Positions 21,392 through 33,560 are shown, numbered from the stretch's first letter. The stretch is 64,000 nucleotides of DNA from Amorphophallus konjac (GCA_022559845.1 CM040121.1:565490140-565554139); one strand, 5' to 3'. Numbers and translations: made by a program. Notes: generated by a model not told the origin, from the sequence alone.

Positions 21392-21667
21392 ACCTTGCTC
21401 TTAACATATGTGAATCTGCCTGGGTGCCAGAAGTGGTATCTAGGTGATGTAATGCGCTCTCTTGATTTGTTTATTTTAGTAGGTCTAGCAAGTTGTCTTT
21501 TCCACTCTTTCCAGGGGTGTTTATGTCTTCTACCTTCTATGCTTTGACCTAATTAATATGAAACCCAATGGAGAGGCTTGTGGGTGTCTTATTGGAACCA
21601 CGGGTTCCTTCTTGCACCCTTCTCTTTCATCTCCACTGTTCTCCATTGCTTCTCTCAATTTTTGTCA

Positions 21668-21710
21668 TGGTATCAGAGAGATACGTCCTAAGGGGAGATC
21701 CCTGTGCCAG

Positions 21711-21741
<31 letters not shown>

Positions 21742-23560
21742 CCCCCCCAAGAGTTGCTGGAGGGTCCACACTCCTCTTTTGCCACTTCTGACATGTGCAC
21801 CTCCATCTAAGGGGTTTTTTAGGAGTTCCAAACTCCTCTTCTGCGTGCCACCTTCAAGGGGGCTTTCCTGGAGTTCCAACCTCAACTCTTCTCTACTGGG
21901 CACATTCTTCTTGGTGGATGGGAGTCACTATCCCATATCAAGTTAGTAACTTGTATCCTTGCACTAGTCATCTTCTTAATTTCCTTCGGAGGATGTTGTC
22001 CTCAACAGCTCCACCTATGGCTGCTGTAGAGAATCAAGCACTACAGATGGCAACTGTCATGCTGAATGAAACCAACTATAGATTTTGGTTAATCTTTCCT
22101 TGTATATTCCTTAGAGGGTGAGGGAAGACAGGATACATCATTCGGTCCAGTAAAAAACTAGCAAATGCAGATCCCAAGTGCTCCACTTGGGATCGAGTTG
22201 GAGGAGAATAGTCTAATAATTAATGGGTTGGATCCTTGATTTTGTCAATCTCAACATCCAACACATGATTTTGTATATTGAAATGTCATATGAGATGTGG
22301 CAGTTATTGGAAAAATTGTATGGGCAAGATTGCAACATTGCTCATATGTGTCAGTTGAACAATAATGAGGTTCCGATTCTCAAACAAGGTAATATGACTA
22401 AGCTCTTATTTTAGTGAACTGAAGATCAAGTGGCAGGAGTTGGATTATTACAATGCCTACAAGTGGGTCTGTACTGTTGATCAGAAATAGTACCTAAAGG
22501 ATATTCACGATTTTGTCAATTTTTTTTCAGTGCCTCGCTGGCCTTGCATCTCATTATGAGATCCTACAGGGTTAGATTCACGAACGATGTTGACTTGCTT
22601 CCCACTTTGGAGGAAGTGTACTCCAAGATAGTCAACGAAGAAGGGGGGCAGCTGGTTATGTCCGGTGGTTCTACCATGCATGCCCTCACACGTGTAGTGT
22701 GGGGGAGTTCACTATGCTGTCCCGGAATGAGAATAAGGGTGGAAAGGATGCTCAGGCTACCAGCAGGGCCAAAGGAAAGGCCAATCAACATTGTACACAT
22801 GCATTGCGGGAGAGAAAAATTCCAATGTGGAGTGATCTGTTGGGAACTCTATGATCCCAAGAAACCTTAGTAGAAGTTCCGAACAGACAAGGGGGTGTCA
22901 TTGGCCAAAGGCAATGCTCCCATCAGTTAGCCTTTTGGGACCCCTCAGACCTCCTCCACTGATGGTGGCTCCACTTCTCGATCCCAGATGACCACGTTGT
23001 CTCTTTTTAACAATGAATACCTACAATGGATTGTTTCTCAATTTGTTACCTCTTCCCCATCTTGTTGCCTTTGCCTCTCTACTGAGTCACTACCTCTTTG
23101 TCTCCTTCCTAGATCATTGACTAAGGTGTTACGGATCACATGACCAGTATTCCAACGTCCTTCACCACCTATTCCTTGTGCTCTAGACATGACAAAATGA
23201 CCATTATCGATGACACTCATACTACAGTAGTCGAAAAGGATACCATTTGGCTAAGTGATCATTTCGTCTCTCCTCTACTCTTCATGTTCTTGCTCTTTCT
23301 ATTAATTTTTTTATTGCAGAGTAGATTAGAAAAACTTTAAATTGTTCTGTAGCCTTCCTTCAATTCCCACTCATCGTGTCTTTCAGGACCAATAAATGTG
23401 GCAAACTATTGACAGTGGTTGTGAAATGGGAGGCCTCTATCACTTTGAACCTAAAAGATGTTTAGCCCTTTAGTCAAGCATTAGTCATAGTTTCAACCAG
23501 TAGTCAAAAAATATTCATTTGTGGCATAATCACCTTGGTCACGTGTCGTTGGTTCCCTCG
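21668..23560 (+). pseudogene. Degenerate Ty1/copia retrotransposon fragment
   Basis: TGGTATCAGAGA at 21668-21679 is a tRNA-iMet primer site. Downstream, out-of-frame pieces follow the copia gag order: NETNYRFW (about 22067), EMSYEMWQLLEKLYG (about 22280), KIKWQELDYYNAY (about 22425), LPTLEEVYSKIVNEEGGQLV (about 22600), and a broken zinc-knuckle-like CGREK...CWELYDPKKP (about 22805-22868). Near 23395-23560 a GAG-pre-integrase-like part reads GGLYHFEPK and LWHNHLGHVS. RT and integrase core are absent. Many stops and frameshifts make this an old, non-functional copy. The limits of its LTRs were not resolved. Confidence 0.65.
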
Positions 23561-23573
23561 ATGCTTTATTCCA

Positions 23574-23844
23574 TGTTGTTGTGATTTAGTCCCATATCGC
23601 ATATCCATGGGAATCTCACCTTTATATATGTAGAGGATCCCTCAACTCTCCTAGGGTTTGGATTGAGTTCGGGCCTCCGACATAGTATCGGAGTAGTTTT
23701 ACCCATTGGATCCATATGTGGAGTGTGAGGGGGAGTATTGTGATTTAGTCCAATATCGGATGTCCGTGAAAGTCTCACCTCTATATATGTAGAGAATCCT
23801 TTCAACTCAAGGCCTAGGTTTGGGTTGAGTTTGGATCTCCAACA
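23574..23844 (+). mobile_element. TRIM/SMART-type miniature LTR element (271 bp)
   Basis: Two 109 bp direct repeats, 23574-23682 and 23736-23844, begin T[GA]TTGTGATTTAGTCC and end TCC[GA]ACA. They flank only 53 bp. Directly after the first is TAGTATCGGAG, a diverged form of TGGTATCAGAG (iMet primer site), and directly before the second is GTGTGAGGGGGAG, a polypurine tract. This is the minimal LTR retrotransposon plan without coding capacity. No convincing 5 bp target duplication is seen (TTCCA versus CTTTT). Confidence 0.65.
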
Positions 23845-24982
23845 CTTTTCTAAAAATTTTTCAGGATTTTCTCCGTCATAACACATCAAAAAGATCCAAG
23901 AACTATAAGTTCATGGGTTTTATACACTTTTCTCTTCATCAATCATTGTTCCTTCATATGAGAGTATTTTTACAAATGTTCCCTAGTGCAAGGGCTCTTG
24001 GGCCTTCGTGTAACTTTTAAGAAACTTGAATTTGGAGGAGGGCTCCCCCCCTCACCTCTTGCGCAGGTTGCAGCTACTTCAAAGGGGGAAAGAAAACTCC
24101 AAGCATCTTCTTCTTCTTCTCCGGCTTCAAGCTTCCATGAGAGTCCAAGTGAGAGACCTTTTCTTCCTTTCTCTAGTCTCCTCCTTTTATAGGCAGTGGA
24201 AGAGGCTGAGGAGGAGGCCACCCCCGGTGAATCTTAGTGGAGGTATGCTTCTTCCCCTCCCCCATGTCTTTTCTTCTTCCTCTTCTTTTCTTCTTTTTTC
24301 TTTCCTTTTCTTTTCTTTTCATGCGCAAAGAGGCAAAGGGCCGATGGCCCCTTTCCCACCCCAGTGGTACCCAGCGGGGGGGGGGGGGGGATGTTGAGGG
24401 GGTGTGTTGTGATTTAGTCCAATATCGGATATCCGTGAAAGTCTCATCTCTATATATGTAGAGAAACCTTTCAACTCAAGGCCTAGGTTTGGGTTGAGTT
24501 TGGATCTCCGACACTTGACATGTTTCATACAGTCAAGATTGAGTCTCTTTTATGTCAAGTCTATCAACTTACTAAGTATTACAGAACCATTTTTCCCTGT
24601 GATAGGGGTTTATTTGTAACTTTCCCTGTGGTAGGGGTTTATTTGCACTTTTTTCAATGATAAGGGTTTATTTGTAATTTTCTCGCCACTAAGAGTATTT
24701 CAGTAATTTTTTGATCTTTGGAGATATTTCTATAATTTTTTAGCCATTGGAGATATTTCTATAATTTTCTGACCACCGAGAGTATTTTTATAAATTTTTA
24801 ACTACCGAGAGTATTTATGCAATTTTCTAAGCAGCGGGAGCATTTCTACAATTTTCCCTCGAGTGAGGCATCCTTGCATATTCTTTGATTTTTCTGGATT
24901 TTTCTATATTTTTCCTGGACTTTTGTGCAATCTCGCAAAGATTTTGGGTAAAAGTGTAATTTTAACATCTTCAGGGTAAAAC
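23845..24982 (+). repeat. Tandem 1.13 kb repeat, copy A (left of hAT)
   Basis: This is collinear with 31570-32690 and with 32698-33240: each has TCATAACACATCAAAAAGAT, a pyrimidine-rich block near 24290 with TTTTCTTTTCTTTTC, a GC-rich CCCAGCGGGGGG block, a 109 bp LTR-like segment (24405-24513) and then a series of about 28 bp minisatellite units of the type GAG.ATTT.TATAATTTTCT. Removing the hAT insert gives a period of about 1128 bp. It is non-coding; the small open frames repeat from copy to copy. Confidence 0.75.
24405..24513 (+). repeat. 109 bp LTR-like segment, same family as the TRIM
   Basis: Starts TGTTGTGATTTAGTCC, ends CTCCGACA, and is preceded by the polypurine-like TTGAGGGGGTG. It is near-identical to 23736-23844 and 32120-32228. 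No primer site follows it, unlike the TRIM at 23574. Confidence 0.7.
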
Positions 24983-25430
24983 CAAGGTTTGCTGACCCGG
25001 TCGACCCGGTCGACCCGGTCTCGGTGCGGGACGGGTCGGGTCGGACGGGTCGCACAACGACCCAGTCCGCCCTCTCGGGGTCTCGGCGCGTGATTTTTTA
25101 TTTTTTTTAAAATTTTTAATAAAATTTAATTTAAAGATTAAATGTTATTTATATTTAAAAATATTAGAATGCAGAGTTTTTTTATGATAATAGATCCATA
25201 CTAAATTACACATCAAGGTTTGCCGACCCGGTCGACCCGGTCTCGACGCGGGACGGGTCGGGTCGGCCGGGTCGCACAGCGACCCGGTCCGTCCTCTCGG
25301 ACTCTCGACGCGAGATTTTTTATTTTTTTTTAAATTTTATTTAAAGATTAAATGTTATATATATTTAAAAATATTAGAATGTAGAGTTTTTTTATGATAA
25401 TAGATCCATACTAAATTACACATAATTAAT
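24983..25430. repeat. Tandem duplication of the left hAT terminus
   Basis: The terminal about 230 bp occurs twice: 24983-25212 and 25213-25430. Both begin with CAAGGTTTGC.GACCCGGTCG and end with AGATCCATACTAAATTACAC. The inner copy carries a second intact-looking terminus. Confidence 0.85.
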
Positions 25431-25568
25431 TATATAAAAATAACATATTACACCGCTTAATAAAACATCATATTATATATAATACATATAAAATGTATTT
25501 AAAATACTTAATATGTTAAAGTAAACAGTGATATAATAATGACATTCATTCATGAAGTATAAAATACA

Positions 25569-25700
25569 AAAACTCACTCATCCTCCTCATCTGTGAAGCC
25601 CGAATCCCAAAACTCACTAATCCTTGTCATCAGTGAAGTCCGAATCCTAAAACTCACTAATCCTCGTTATCAATGAAGCCTGAATCCCAAAACTCATCAT
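25569..25700. repeat. Three 40 bp tandem units
   Basis: Three units of AAAACTCACT.ATCCT..T.A followed by GTGAAGCCCGAATCCC lie at the 3' end of the transposase region. The period is not a multiple of three, so it is unlikely to be translated throughout. Confidence 0.75.
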
Positions 25701-25729
25701 CAGATACATGAGACTGATCACCCATATAA

Positions 25730-28700
25730 TCTAACTCTATCCTAGTGGGTGGAGGTACATGTGGGTGGGACTGAAAATATGTAACCATCTGCACAAATGA
25801 TGGGTCGTGTGCTGCGGTGGAGGGTACATGAAAATCTGTAAAAAAAAGTCACCATACGAGCTTCCAGATCCCTGGGAGTTATGTGTGCTCATCCTCTCAA
25901 AATCAGACAACATGCCTTGATAGCTGGTACTGTCTGCAACCGAACTTCCATAGTAGGGATCCCAATGATTAGCTGCCCGCCTCGTCCCTGTCGGTGGAGC
26001 ACCGTGGTCCTCATCTTGCGTGGCATGTGTGAAGTGCTGCTCCTCTGTCCATGCGGCATGTTGATGGCCCCCACGACCTCTACTATGACCACTGCTGTAC
26101 TCTCAGCCACCAGCACTAGTATCCTCACGAAGACTCCGTTGACCACCTTGAGAACCGCCACCTCCATGGGATGAAGACCCTGTCGGTGTATTATCATCAT
26201 CGGAGTCATGACTCCCACTGATGCGGGGCTCAATAAAGGGCTCGGGAGTGTCGTCATCTGCATTGAGATCTAATGTCTCCATGTCTGCAATATCTATTGG
26301 ATTTAATGGTAGTCCCTTGTCCTTCTTGCTGTTGAATAATGTGATCCATGATGATTTTTTCTTCTGTGGAGCAGGGGGCGGCTTACCTACTGCATGTTGT
26401 GTCCCTCTAGATGCCTGAGAAGTAGAAGCCTGGTTAGATAATTTTTCAATTTACTTTCTACTGTGTAAGTCTGTACGTATACCTGAGACGACTGACTAGG
26501 TGCCTTAGACGTTGAGTGTCGTGGCGTAGTAGACTGAGATGGTTGTTTCGATGCTATCGAAGACTACACAATTGAAAGAATAATATATTCAATTACAAAT
26601 GAAATACAACATATAAATGTAGAAATGACAATATAATTTCACCTCTCTAAATGAGGAACTCCCCCTAGCCTCTCTTGAAGTGGATAACCTTCTGGGTTCC
26701 GCAGATATTGAATGCCGCGGTGCAGCAATCCGGGACCACTGTTCTCCCGTAATGTTGTCATTTGTCAGACCAACCTGTAATATATTTCTTACATCATCAT
26801 ACATCAATATATGACTATACTATCTAATGAAATATGCGATTCGATTTTCATATATTAATTCACCTGAGCTGGCACTTGACGCTCAATTGTTGGAGGTTGC
26901 ATCAATCGCTCCCATGCTGTATCATCGTACGCATACGATGTGTCTCCACCCCAATGACGAGGTCTTCATTCAAATTAACTTCATCATCACGTCCCGTTGC
27001 TGACTCGTCACCACCCGACTGCACATGGATGTCATCTCCCTCCCCCACTGCCTCTTGTACAGTTGATGCGAGAAAAGTATTAGGCCGTGGTGTCTCGCCT
27101 GGTTCTTCAGTCTCCTTGTCTAATTCTGCCTCACCACGTTCGGTTGTGGCTCTTGCAACCCATGCTACCATAGGGTCATCATCGTCTCGCAAGTACACAA
27201 CATCCGTTGGGTCGTAATCTATCTCTCTCTTCTCCTTGTATCCATTTGCACATGCTGGGCCTTTAGCCTCATGTTGTAATGAACATACACCATTTTATCT
27301 AGCCTGCGGTGTGTCAGCCTATTCCTCAGCTTAGTATGTAAGAAGGAGAACGTCGACCAATTTCGCTCACACCCACTCGACGAGGATGTTTGCGATAGAA
27401 CTCTTATTGCGATCTTCCTTAATACGGGTGCACTTGTGCCGTAATTTAGCGACCACTCAGCGGTGTTTAAGACAGATCACGTATAATATAATAATGAGAT
27501 GTAAAAATTACTTCTCAAGATATAGAAGGTACATTATGAAGACACATTACCTGAGTCGAGTCTGTCACGGCTGGCCACGGCATTAGGTGTCGCAAATGAA
27601 CCAATTACCTCTCTAAATGTTTTCATCTGCATTATCAAAAAATATTAAGTGTATATTTCATTTCATATTCTCAGTGGTAAAATATCCAAGTATATCTCAT
27701 TCAACGCATCAGCAGCATCTGTTGGGGTGAAAGACAATCGGTCTACCACAATGTTGGCCGATTCTATCAAAGTATCGTCATAAGCAAGGCCCCGAGTATA
27801 TTGGAAGGCCGGATGTAGATAGTACGCTGCAATCGCAAGACAATGAATTACATATTAGTATCAACTGAAGATCACAGATCATTTATTGGACGAGAATGTA
27901 AGTGTTTACCTACCATGTGAAGATCGCGGCTCATTTGTCTGTCCCATCTGTCCACCACAATCTCTAGGATGGTGGGTCCATATTTTTTGGACGTTGTAAG
28001 GATCTTCCGCTTGGCAGCTTCTATTTTGCTGTACACCAACCCCATGGTTGGTACTCTATCCCCATCCACACATCACAGTACCTCATAGTGTGGCTCTATC
28101 AATGACACTACTACCTTCACTATATCCCAAAATTTCGAGGTGTTGACAATCCCCTCGACCTCCGCCCCTTCACGTGAAGTAGCAAAAGAGGAACTCAGCC
28201 ATGTCTCACCTCTAAACATTTGCTTCAACCCATCATTGTGCTTCAGTAGGCTCTACAATACGATGTAGTTAGTGGCAAATCGTGTGATGCCAGGCCTCAA
28301 CAGTTCGCCGCCACAATGCTCGCTCATCCATGCCTATACAAGTGTGTGGTTGTAGATATATTTCGTGATTTTTTGTGCCACCTCGACCACAGATTTGACC
28401 ATACGAAGATGCCCAATCTCCTTCAGCATTAGATCTACATAATGTGCTGCACAGGAGGTCCAGAAAATGTACCGTCTGTTCTTCATTAGCTCCTCCCCAG
28501 CCTTCTTATAGTTCGACACATTGTCAGTCACCACTTGCACAATGTACTCCTCCCCAATCTCAGTCACCACTTGCTCGATCAATGACAAAATATATTGGTG
28601 ACTGTGAATTTGACCAGACGCATCCACTGATTTGTGAAAGAAAACATGTCTGTCACAATAACTAAGGAAGTTGATCAGGCTAGATTTTGTGGTACCTGAC

Positions 28701-29620
28701 CATCCATCACACATCAATGTGACTCCGTACTTTTCCCATTTCTGTTTGAATGAGTCAATGTAACTCTTGATCTCAGCAACTTGTTCATCAAGATATACGC
28801 CGGCCAATTCTCTCGCTTTAGGTGGCTGCACGTATAATCCAAGGACATGAGCTTCCTGAAACATTGGCTTGTTGTAAGGGCTATTGGCTGCATTGAAAGG
28901 CAGACCCGCGTGGTGCCACCATTTTGTAATGGTTTGACCAAGTTTCTATTTAATGTTGCACCGGACTCGTTTGCTTGCCATGCTCTCGGGATAGTGCACC
29001 GGACTCCACATCTTCAATGTTGATCGATTGTGTCCTTTTTCTTTGTGTCCCCGAGTCACCAGTCAAGAAACTCCGTATGTCCCGTGGTTGTCGAGTCGTA
29101 GATGCACCACCACTCCCTGATGCTCCGGTCCTCGTCGCCTCGCGACTTCGGACTCTCGTCTCCTCGGGATGTCTTGACTCTTCCCTGCTCTTACGTAATG
29201 CCTCACGGAACTCGGCTTCGTATGGATCATTCACCGTGACATACACATTAGCCTGCTCAGTACGTGCTTGTTGGTCTTCGTCACTGGGTGTCCATGCACA
29301 TTCCTCCTCGTCGCTGCCGCTTGCTCTTCCGCTCACTACCGCTTGATCTCTTTTTTATTTTTTTCCTTTTCTTGCGTCTCAGCTCTCTTCTCCTGCAGGT
29401 GCCTGGCCATTGCAAGTTTCACATCTCGAGATACATGGGTACAACCAGCAACCTCAGAGTATCCTGCACCAGCTCCTCCTGCCAAATGCTTCTTCAACCG
29501 AGACACCCCTCCTCCCCGGTGTTCTATTTTACAATAGTTGCAACGCCAACACCGTCGGTTGCCATCCAACATAACTCCGTGTGACCATCCAATATCATTT
29601 GGTCGTTCCCTAGGAGCCAT
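25730..29620 (-). pseudogene. hAT transposase (BED finger, DUF659, hATC), broken
   Basis: The transposase would bind the element ends and cut and paste them in the nucleus. Minus-strand order: a BED-type zinc finger at 29590-29440 (CWRCNYCKIEH, VSRLKKHLAGG); an acidic/Ser-rich linker with HAGLPFNAANSP-type sequence near 28900; the DUF659 catalytic region at 28864-28334 with CDGW and VTDN Asp motifs and a TSCAAHYVDLMLKEIG block; a segment with GLVYSKIEAAKRKI at 28069-27872; and the hATC dimerisation region at about 27470-27260 (SSSSGCERNWSTFSF, VYVHYNMRLK). A Ser/Gly-rich, intron-containing tail follows to about 25730 (GT..AG borders near 26484 and 27550). A frameshift near 29336 and stop codons near 28955 indicate it is not functional, unless unrecognised introns account for them. 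Confidence 0.85.
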
Positions 29621-29639
29621 AGAGTGCTTAACTGTATCT

Positions 29640-30600
29640 CCTAAATTTAAGAAATATAAATTATAAAAAATACATTATTTTAAGTCTACAACTAACAATG
29701 AAAATAATATCATTATTTCTACAACATGCAAGACTAAATTCAATATTTAATACATCTCAATATAATTTAGTTCAAAATAATATCATTATTTCTAAAACAT
29801 GCATATAATGCTAATTTTTTTATTTAATACATCTACATTTACTTTAAAATTATTTGTAAAATATTTATCACTAATTATATATTTAAATTATAAACATCTC
29901 TAATTAAATTATATTATACATCTAAATTAACTTTAAAATTATTTGTAAAATATTTATCACTAATTATATATTTAAATTATAAACATCTCTAATTAAATTA
30001 CATTATACATCTAAATTAACTTTAAAATTATTTATAAAATATTCAACACTAAATTTATATTTACATTAAAAACATCTCTACTTAAATTACATTATACATC
30101 TAAATTAACTTTAATACTATTTGTAAAATATTTATCAAAAAATTTGTATTTAAATTCAAAACATCTCTACTTAATTTAAATTATAAATATTAACTTTAAT
30201 TTTTTGTAAAATATTTATCACTACAGATTTATTTAAATGAAAAACATATTTAATTTTTTTAAAATAAAATATTATATTATTTTACGTCTACAACTAATAA
30301 TGAAAATAATATCATTAATTCTACAACATACAAGACTAAATTTTAAATTTAATACATCTCAATTAAATCTAATATTTAAACATGAATTAAATAATACATC
30401 AAAAATAAATTTATTTCTAAAACATGAGTTAAACAATATATATATTATTTCTACAACATGAATTAAATAATACATCAAAAAAAATTTATTTCTACAACAT
30501 GAATTAAATAAAAACTATATTATTTCTACAACATGAATTAAACAATACATCAAAAATAATTTTAAACAATCTAATAAATTCTATTCTTACATTTTTTAAA
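29640..30600. repeat. AT-rich tandem repeats inside the hAT
   Basis: Units of about 100 bp with CATCTAAATTAACTTTAAAA and TTATTTGTAAAATATTTATC recur from about 29830 to 30230, followed by shorter repeats of TCTACAACATGAATTAAATA to about 30560. No coding signal; lies upstream of the transposase start. Confidence 0.7.
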
Positions 30601-30639
30601 CTAAGAAAAAAAATATAAATTAAATTATTTTTTATTCTC

Positions 30640-31240
30640 TTCTCTTCCCCCCCTCCCCCACCCCCACCACCGGCCCTGGCCGACCCTGGCCACCCCTGCC
30701 CCACCCCCCTGCCCCACCCCCGCCCAGAACCCCCCTCCCACCTCCGGCGGCCACCACCGCCCCCCCCACCACCTCTCCCACCTCCAGCGGCCCCCACTGC
30801 CCAGATCGACCCCCCCGGCCACCACCGCCCCCTCCCTCCGGTGGCCCCCACCGCCCAGATCGCCCCCCTCCCTCCGGTGGCCCCCACCGCCCAGATCGCC
30901 CCCCCCCCCCCCCCCGCCACCACCGCCCACCCCTCCCTCTCCCACCTCCTGCGGCCCCCAACAGCCCAGAACGCCCCCCCTCCCACCACTCCCACCCCAA
31001 CCACCGCCCAGTTCGCCCCCCCCCCCCCCCCCCGGGCCACCACTGCACCCCCACCACCTCTCCCACCTCCGGCGGCCTCCACCGCCTAGATCGGCCCCCA
31101 TCGACGTTGATCGCCCACCCACCCCTCCCTCCCCCACCTCCGGTGGCCTCCATCGCCTAGATCGGCCCCCACCGATGTTGATCGCCCCTCCCTCCCCCAC
31201 CTCCGGCGGCCCCCCACAGGCGCAGACCATTTAAAAAAAA
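30640..31240. repeat. C-rich minisatellite near the right hAT end
   Basis: Repeated words CCACCGCCCAGATCG and CTCCCACCTCCGGCGGCC in a plus strand that is almost free of A and T. Open frames of 100-200 codons rich in Gly or Pro on both strands result from the composition and are not genes. Confidence 0.75.
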
Positions 31241-31569
31241 AAAATTTCACCTACCTCCGATCGCCGCCCTGAGCCGCCCAAAGCCGCCGTCTGCCGCTCT
31301 GACCGCCGTCCAATGCCGCTGCACCGCCGCTCGCCGGTGGGAGGGATGGAGGAAGAGCCTCCCCTTCGGCCCGTTAAATGGGCGAATCGCCCTGACCCGC
31401 TCGTACCGAGTCGGGTCCCGCCTCGCACCGGAGCGGTACGTGGCGGGATGCACGGGACCATGCGGTCCAGTGCGTCCCGTCCACGACCCCCATCCCGTGC
31501 GACCCGGTGCCCGCCTGGTTCGGGTCGGGTCGTGCGGGTCGGGGCGGGACGGCAAACCATGGGTAAAAC

Positions 31570-33240
31570 TATAATTCTGAAAAATTTTCAAGATTTTCTC
31601 TATCATAACACATCAAAAAGATCCAAGAACTATAAGTTCATGAGTTTTATACACTTTTCTTTTCATCATTCATTGTTCCTTCATATGGGGGTATTTTTAC
31701 AAATGTTCCCTAGTACGAGGGCTCTCGGGCCTTCGTGTAACTTTTAACAAACTTGAATTTAGAGGAGGGCTCCCCCCCACACCTCTTTCGCAGGCTGTAG
31801 CTGCTTCAAAGGGGGGAAAAAAACTCCAAGCATCTTCTTCTTCTTCTCCGGCTTCAAGCTTTCATGAGAGTCCAAGTGAGAGACCTTTTCTTCCTTTCTC
31901 TAGTCTCCTCCTTTTATAGGCGGTGGAAGAGGCTGAGGAGGAGGCCACCCCTGGTGAATCTTAGTGGAGGTATGCTTCTTCCCCTCCCTATTGTCTTTTC
32001 TTCTTCCTCTTCTTTTCTTCTTTTCTTTCCTTTTCTTTTCTTTTCATGCGCAAGGAGGCAAAGGGCCGATGGCCCCTTTCCCACCCCGGTGGTACCCAGC
32101 GGGGGGGAGTTGAGGGGGAGTTTGTGATTTAGTCCAATATCGGATATCCGTGAAAGTCTCATCTCTATATATGTAGAGAATCCTTTCGACTCAAGGCCTA
32201 GGTTTGGGTTGAGTTTGGATCTCCAACACTTGACATGTTTCATTCAGTCAAGATTGAGTCTCTTTTATGTCAAGTCTATCAACTTACTAAGCATTGCAGA
32301 ACCATTTTTCCTTGTGATAGGGGTTTACTTATAATTTTCCCTGTGATAGGGGTTTATTTGCACTTTTTTCAGTGATAAGGGTTTATTTGTAATTTTCTCA
32401 CCACTTAGAGTATTTCTGTAATTTTTTTGATCTTTGGGGGTATTTTTATAATTTTTTAGCCATTGGAGATATTTCTATAATTTTCTGACCATTCGGAGTA
32501 TTTTTACAAATTTTTGACTACCGAGAGTATTTATGCAATTTTCTAAGCAGCGGGAGTATTTCTATAATTTTCTCTCGAGTGAGGCATCCTTGTGTATTCT
32601 TTGATTTTTTTGGATTTTTTTGTATTTTCCCTGGACTTTTGTGCAATCTCGCAAAGATTTTGGGTAAAAGTGTAATTTTACCATCTTCAAGGTAAAACTA
32701 TAATTTTGAAAAATTTTCAGGGTTTTCTCCGTCATAACACATCAAAAAGATCCAAGAACTATAAGTTCATGTGTTTTATACACTTTTCTCTTCATCAATC
32801 ATTGTTCCTTCATATGAGAGTATTTTTACAAATGTTCCCTAGTGCAAGGGCTCTTGGGCCTTCGTGTAACTTTTAAGAAACTTGAATTTGGAGGAGGGCT
32901 CCCCCCTCACCTCTTGCGCAGGTTGCAGCTGCTTGAAAGGGGGAAAGAAAACTCCAAGCATCTTCTTCTTCTTCTTCTCCGGCTTCAAGCTTCCATGAGA
33001 GTCCAAGTGAGAGACCTTTTCTTCCTTTCTCTAGTCTCCTCCTTTTATAGGCGGTGGAAGAGGCTGAAGAGGAGGCCACCCCCGGTGAATCTTAGTGGAG
33101 GTATGCTTCTTCCCCTCCCCCTTGTCTTTTCTTCTTCCTCTTCTTTTCTTCTTTTTTCTTTTCTTTTCTTTTCTTTTCATGCGTAAGGAGGCAAAGGGCT
33201 GATGGCTCCTTTCCCACCCTGGTGGTACCCAGCGGGGGGG
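31570..33240 (+). repeat. Tandem 1.13 kb repeat, copies B and C (right of hAT)
   Basis: Copy B runs from 31570 to about 32697 and copy C from 32698 to 33240, where it diverges from A and B at CCCAGCGGGGG. Copies share order and sequence with copy A. B contains the 109 bp LTR-like segment 32120-32228, preceded by TTGAGGGGGAG. They are non-coding. Confidence 0.75.
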
Positions 33241-33560
33241 AGGACCCCTAGTGGACTTGATCGGGGTCCCCCTGGTCTGTGGGTAGGCGGAGAAGGGGGG
33301 CCACCCCCGGCGGCAACTGACGGGGGGTGTACCCCCGGTGGAATCGACCGGGGGTTCCCCCCGGTCTGGTGCAGCAGGGGGGTGCCCATCCTCGGTGGCA
33401 CCAATGGGGGGGGGTGTCCACCCCCGGTGGCTGTCATTGGGGGGAGCACCCACTGTGGGTTCTTCTGGGGGGCTCACCCTCGGTGGTAGTCCAACTGGAG
33501 AAAGAAAAAAGAGAGGAGAGGGCGAGGGCTGTCCCCCCTGTATTGTTCAGGGCTATAAAG
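33241..33560. repeat. GC-rich minisatellite (CCCCCGGTGG units)
   Basis: Several degenerate units of about 30-45 bp containing CCCCCGGTGG or CCCTCGGTGG and GGTCTG. It extends copy C beyond the point where A and B were deleted. Gly/Pro-rich open frames on both strands are artefacts. Confidence 0.6.

Larger units (their letters stand above)
24983..31561 (-). mobile_element. hAT-superfamily DNA transposon, 6.58 kb
   Basis: It is flanked by perfect 8 bp target duplications GGTAAAAC (24975-24982 and 31562-31569). The ends are short imperfect inverted repeats: CAAGGTTTGCTGACCCG on the left and CATGGTTTGCCGTCCCG on the right when reversed. The GC-rich subterminal parts carry many GGGTCGGGTCG/CGACCCG words. 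The 8 bp duplication, TIRs and transposase define the superfamily. It inserted at the junction of tandem copies A and B. Confidence 0.92.

Noticed and set aside
30504..31240. Gly-rich and Pro-rich open frames of up to 201 codons
   Set aside because: They come from a C-rich minisatellite and are open in several frames on both strands.
23845..33240. Repeated small frames (for example MRVQVRDLFFLSLVSSF) as a gene family
   Set aside because: They recur because the 1.13 kb repeat recurs, and the frames end in pyrimidine-tract-encoded residues without domains.
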